A stretch of 8,405 nucleotides of DNA from Acidobacteriota bacterium (GTDB lineage: Bacteria; Acidobacteriota; Terriglobia; Terriglobales; Acidobacteriaceae). The stretch is from assembly GCA_021851625.1 (NCBI GenBank), contig JAJZCX010000053.1, positions 1 through 8,405 of the forward strand, in the 5' to 3' direction. The position numbers and the translations under genes are program-made. The notes under the pieces were generated by a model. That model searched no databases, was not told the origin of the DNA, and saw only the letters and a program-made list of their open reading frames with translations. How positions within the stretch are numbered: position 1 is the stretch's first letter; each line of letters opens with the position of its first letter. This document shows, piece by piece, positions 6,843 through 8,405 of this stretch.

Positions 6843-6851
6843 TGATAAAAT
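6843..6851 (+). promoter_or_regulatory. Extended -10 promoter for yebC
   Basis: TGA-TAAAAT is an extended -10 (TGN plus five of six matches to TATAAT). It would start transcription near 6858, about 63 bases before the yebC ATG. No clear -35 is seen, which an extended -10 tolerates. It suggests that yebC can be expressed separately from the cytochrome cluster. Confidence 0.45.
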
Positions 6852-6920
6852 CTGGCTTTGTGCGCGGCCAGCAGCACGGCTCGGCAACGCGCATGGATTT
6901 TCACATTCGAGGTTCTCACC

Positions 6921-7667
6921 ATGTCCGGCCACTCCAAATGGGCCACAATTAAGCACAAAAAGGGCGCGCTCGATGCCAAGCGCGGCAAGATCTTTACCCG
7001 TCTGATTAAGGAATTGACGATCGCAGCCCGCGCCGGTGGCGACCCCGATGGCAATCCACGCCTGCGTACGGCCATCGCCGCGGCCAAGGCCGAGAACATG
7101 CCCGCCGACAATATCAAGCGCGCCATTCAGCGCGGCACCGGCGAAATCGAAGGCGTCAATTATGAAGAGATCACCTTCGAAGGCTACGGCCCCGGCGGCG
7201 TTGCGGTGATTGTGGAAGTCACCACGGACAATCGCAACCGCGCGGTGAGTGAAGTGCGCCATGCCTTTTCGAAGAACGGTGGCAACCTCGGCGAGTCCAA
7301 CTCCGTTTCGTGGATGTTCTCCAAAAAGGGCCTGATCGCAGTGCCCAAGGCCGATGCCGATGAGGACAAGCTGATGGGCATCGCGCTCGAAGCTGGCGCC
7401 GACGACATCCGCGATGAGGACGAGGTGTGGGAGGTGCTGACCGCGCCTGCCGCATTTGAGACTGTTTCGGAAGCCATCAAGAGCGCGGGCATCAAGCCCA
7501 GTATGGCCGAGGTGACCATGATCGCCTCCACCTACACCAAGCTCGAAGGCCCTGCTGTCGGCCAGATGGTGCGCCTGCTCGAAGCACTCGAAGACCAAGA
7601 CGATGTGCAGAACGTCTACTCCAACTTTGACGTGGACGCCAAGCAACTAGAAGCTGTGGCGGACTAA
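6921..7667 (+). CDS. yebC: YebC/TACO1-family translation or regulatory factor
   Basis: The protein has 248 residues, the usual length for the family. The start at 6921 is set by GAGG (6909-6912) 8 bases upstream and by the near-invariant family N-terminus MSGHSKWATIKHKKGALDAKRGK. Further family blocks follow: GGDPDGNPRLRTAIAAAKAEN, with the NMPADNIKRAIQRG helix, then YEEITFEGYGPGGVAVIVE, TDNRNR, and GGNLGESNSVSWMF. Bacterial members were long annotated as transcriptional regulators. The mitochondrial homologue TACO1 is a translational activator, and recent work links YebC proteins to the ribosome and to relief of stalling at proline-rich sequences. It is cytosolic. It has its own candidate promoter and is most likely a housekeeping gene that happens to follow the cytochrome cluster. 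Family assignment is very sure; the precise role in this organism is not visible. Confidence 0.97.
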   Translation: MSGHSKWATIKHKKGALDAKRGKIFTRLIKELTIAARAGGDPDGNPRLRTAIAAAKAENMPADNIKRAIQRGTGEIEGVNYEEITFEGYGPGGVAVIVEVTTDNRNRAVSEVRHAFSKNGGNLGESNSVSWMFSKKGLIAVPKADADEDKLMGIALEAGADDIRDEDEVWEVLTAPAAFETVSEAIKSAGIKPSMAEVTMIASTYTKLEGPAVGQMVRLLEALEDQDDVQNVYSNFDVDAKQLEAVAD

Positions 7668-7680
7668 GCACTCCGTTCGA

Positions 7681-7702
7681 CGCGCCGGAGCACTCCGGCG
7701 CG
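7681..7702 (+). terminator. Perfect 22-base GC palindrome after yebC
   Basis: CGCGCCGGAG (7681-7690) and CTCCGGCGCG (7693-7702) are perfect complements separated by CA. As RNA this gives a 9-base-pair stem with a 4-base loop, starting 13 bases after the yebC stop and 28 bases before the next start codon. No T-run follows, so it may be a weak or Rho-assisted terminator, an attenuator between yebC and the next gene, or an mRNA-stabilising hairpin. Confidence 0.45.
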
Positions 7703-7729
7703 CACTCCCGAATCGGCGAGGCAATCCTC

Positions 7730-8405
7730 TTGAAGCAATCCGTAGTTCTCTCCGCTTGCGCCGCGGCACTGTTGTGCTGCATCCCGGCTGCCGTCTCCGC
7801 ACAAACACACACGGCCACACTCACGCAAGCCTCGCAGTCCGCTGCCGAGATCAACGTGCCCAAGCTGTTGCACCCCGATCCGTGGGAGCACGGGCTGTTC
7901 TTTGCTGGCGGCTTCAGCACTGCCAATGACAATCTCAACTACCGCTTCCTGAACGCAGGCGTGCGCTTCGGCAAGGTGCTTACCGGCGCGGCTGGGCCGG
8001 GTCTGCTGCGCGGCCAATTTGAATATGCCGTCGAGTTGATCCCCTACTGGCAAGCCTTCACGCCCAAGGAAGTCGTCACCGTCACCACGGGCAACCCGCC
8101 GCAGACAGAGCAGTTCCACACCGGCGGCAACTTCAATGGCCTCAGCGTGACGCCGATCATTCTGCGCTGGAACTTGGTCCACTCGCGCCGCGTGCTGCCG
8201 TGGGTGCAGGGAGCAGGCGGCCTTATCTGGACCAACCACAAGTTTCCGCCCATTGCCACCAGCGTTTGGAATTTCTCGCCGCAGTTTGGCATCGGCATGC
8301 ACTACTTTATACATCCCAATCGCGCGCTCACCTTCAGCGCCAACGCCGTGCACATCTCCAGCGCCAGCCTGGGCGACAAAAACCCCGGTGTCAACGAGAT
8401 CGGAA
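7730..8405 (+). CDS. PagL-like lipid A 3-O-deacylase / acyloxyacyl hydrolase (partial, 3' end beyond the window)
   Basis: The frame is open from TTG (7730) to the right edge, giving 225 residues. No ATG occurs in frame until residue 190, so the rare TTG start is preferred. It has GAGG (7718-7721) 8 bases upstream and opens directly into a Sec signal peptide, with likely cleavage after VSA (residue 24). The mature part reads as short amphipathic beta strands (for example GLFFAGGFS, FEYAVELIPYW, SVTPIILRWNL), as in an outer-membrane barrel. Near the edge is HISSASLGDKNPGVNEIG. H208 and S210 form the HxS pair and E223 follows, matching in order and spacing the His-Ser-Glu triad of PagL. PagL enzymes trim the 3-O acyl chain of lipid A in the outer membrane. 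The barrel and triad are seen; the substrate is inferred from the family. Only 62 bases separate it from yebC, so read-through from yebC is possible. Confidence 0.8.
   Translation, partial: MKQSVVLSACAAALLCCIPAAVSAQTHTATLTQASQSAAEINVPKLLHPDPWEHGLFFAGGFSTANDNLNYRFLNAGVRFGKVLTGAAGPGLLRGQFEYAVELIPYWQAFTPKEVVTVTTGNPPQTEQFHTGGNFNGLSVTPIILRWNLVHSRRVLPWVQGAGGLIWTNHKFPPIATSVWNFSPQFGIGMHYFIHPNRALTFSANAVHISSASLGDKNPGVNEIG

Noticed and set aside
1..8405. CRISPR arrays, insertion sequences, transposases, integrases or phage genes
   Set aside because: No regularly spaced repeats, mobile-element terminal repeats or mobile-element proteins are seen on either strand; the region reads as ordinary chromosome.

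Overview
The window looks like chromosomal DNA of an Acidobacteriota bacterium, probably class Terriglobia (Acidobacteriaceae-like). This is inferred from the GC-rich coding style, a secreted NHL-repeat/choice-of-anchor type protein, a PagL-like outer-membrane enzyme and the gene mix. No rRNA or other marker fixes the taxonomy.

Layout. (1) Positions 1-1256, minus strand: 5' part of a secreted beta-propeller (NHL-like) protein that runs off the left edge. (2) Positions 1257-2173: about 0.9 kb without a convincing gene between two divergent genes. It holds palindromes, a candidate minus-strand promoter and a perfect CRP-type box (TGTGA-N6-TCACA). (3) Positions 2174-6762, plus strand: a three-gene respiratory cluster. 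Its members are an outer-membrane monoheme cytochrome-porin of the Cyc2 type, a Rieske iron-sulfur protein, and a giant cytochrome b whose C-terminus carries four tandem monoheme cytochrome c domains. (4) Positions 6921-7667: yebC, with its own extended -10 promoter and hairpins upstream. (5) Positions 7730-8405: 5' part of a TTG-started PagL-like lipid A deacylase/acyloxyacyl hydrolase, cut by the right edge.

How the genes fit together. The Rieske protein and the cytochrome b fusion supply all redox centres of a quinol:cytochrome c oxidoreductase (bc complex): a 2Fe-2S cluster, two b hemes and four c hemes. No separate cytochrome c1 gene is present. The Cyc2-like gene stops 8 bases before the Rieske gene, so an outer-membrane electron-transfer protein is probably co-transcribed with a quinone-pool complex. 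The most interesting idea in the window is an electron route between the cell surface and the quinone pool, in which the string of four c hemes reaches out into the periplasm. Domain identities rest on clear sequence motifs. The direction of electron flow, the physiological donor and the regulation are inference.
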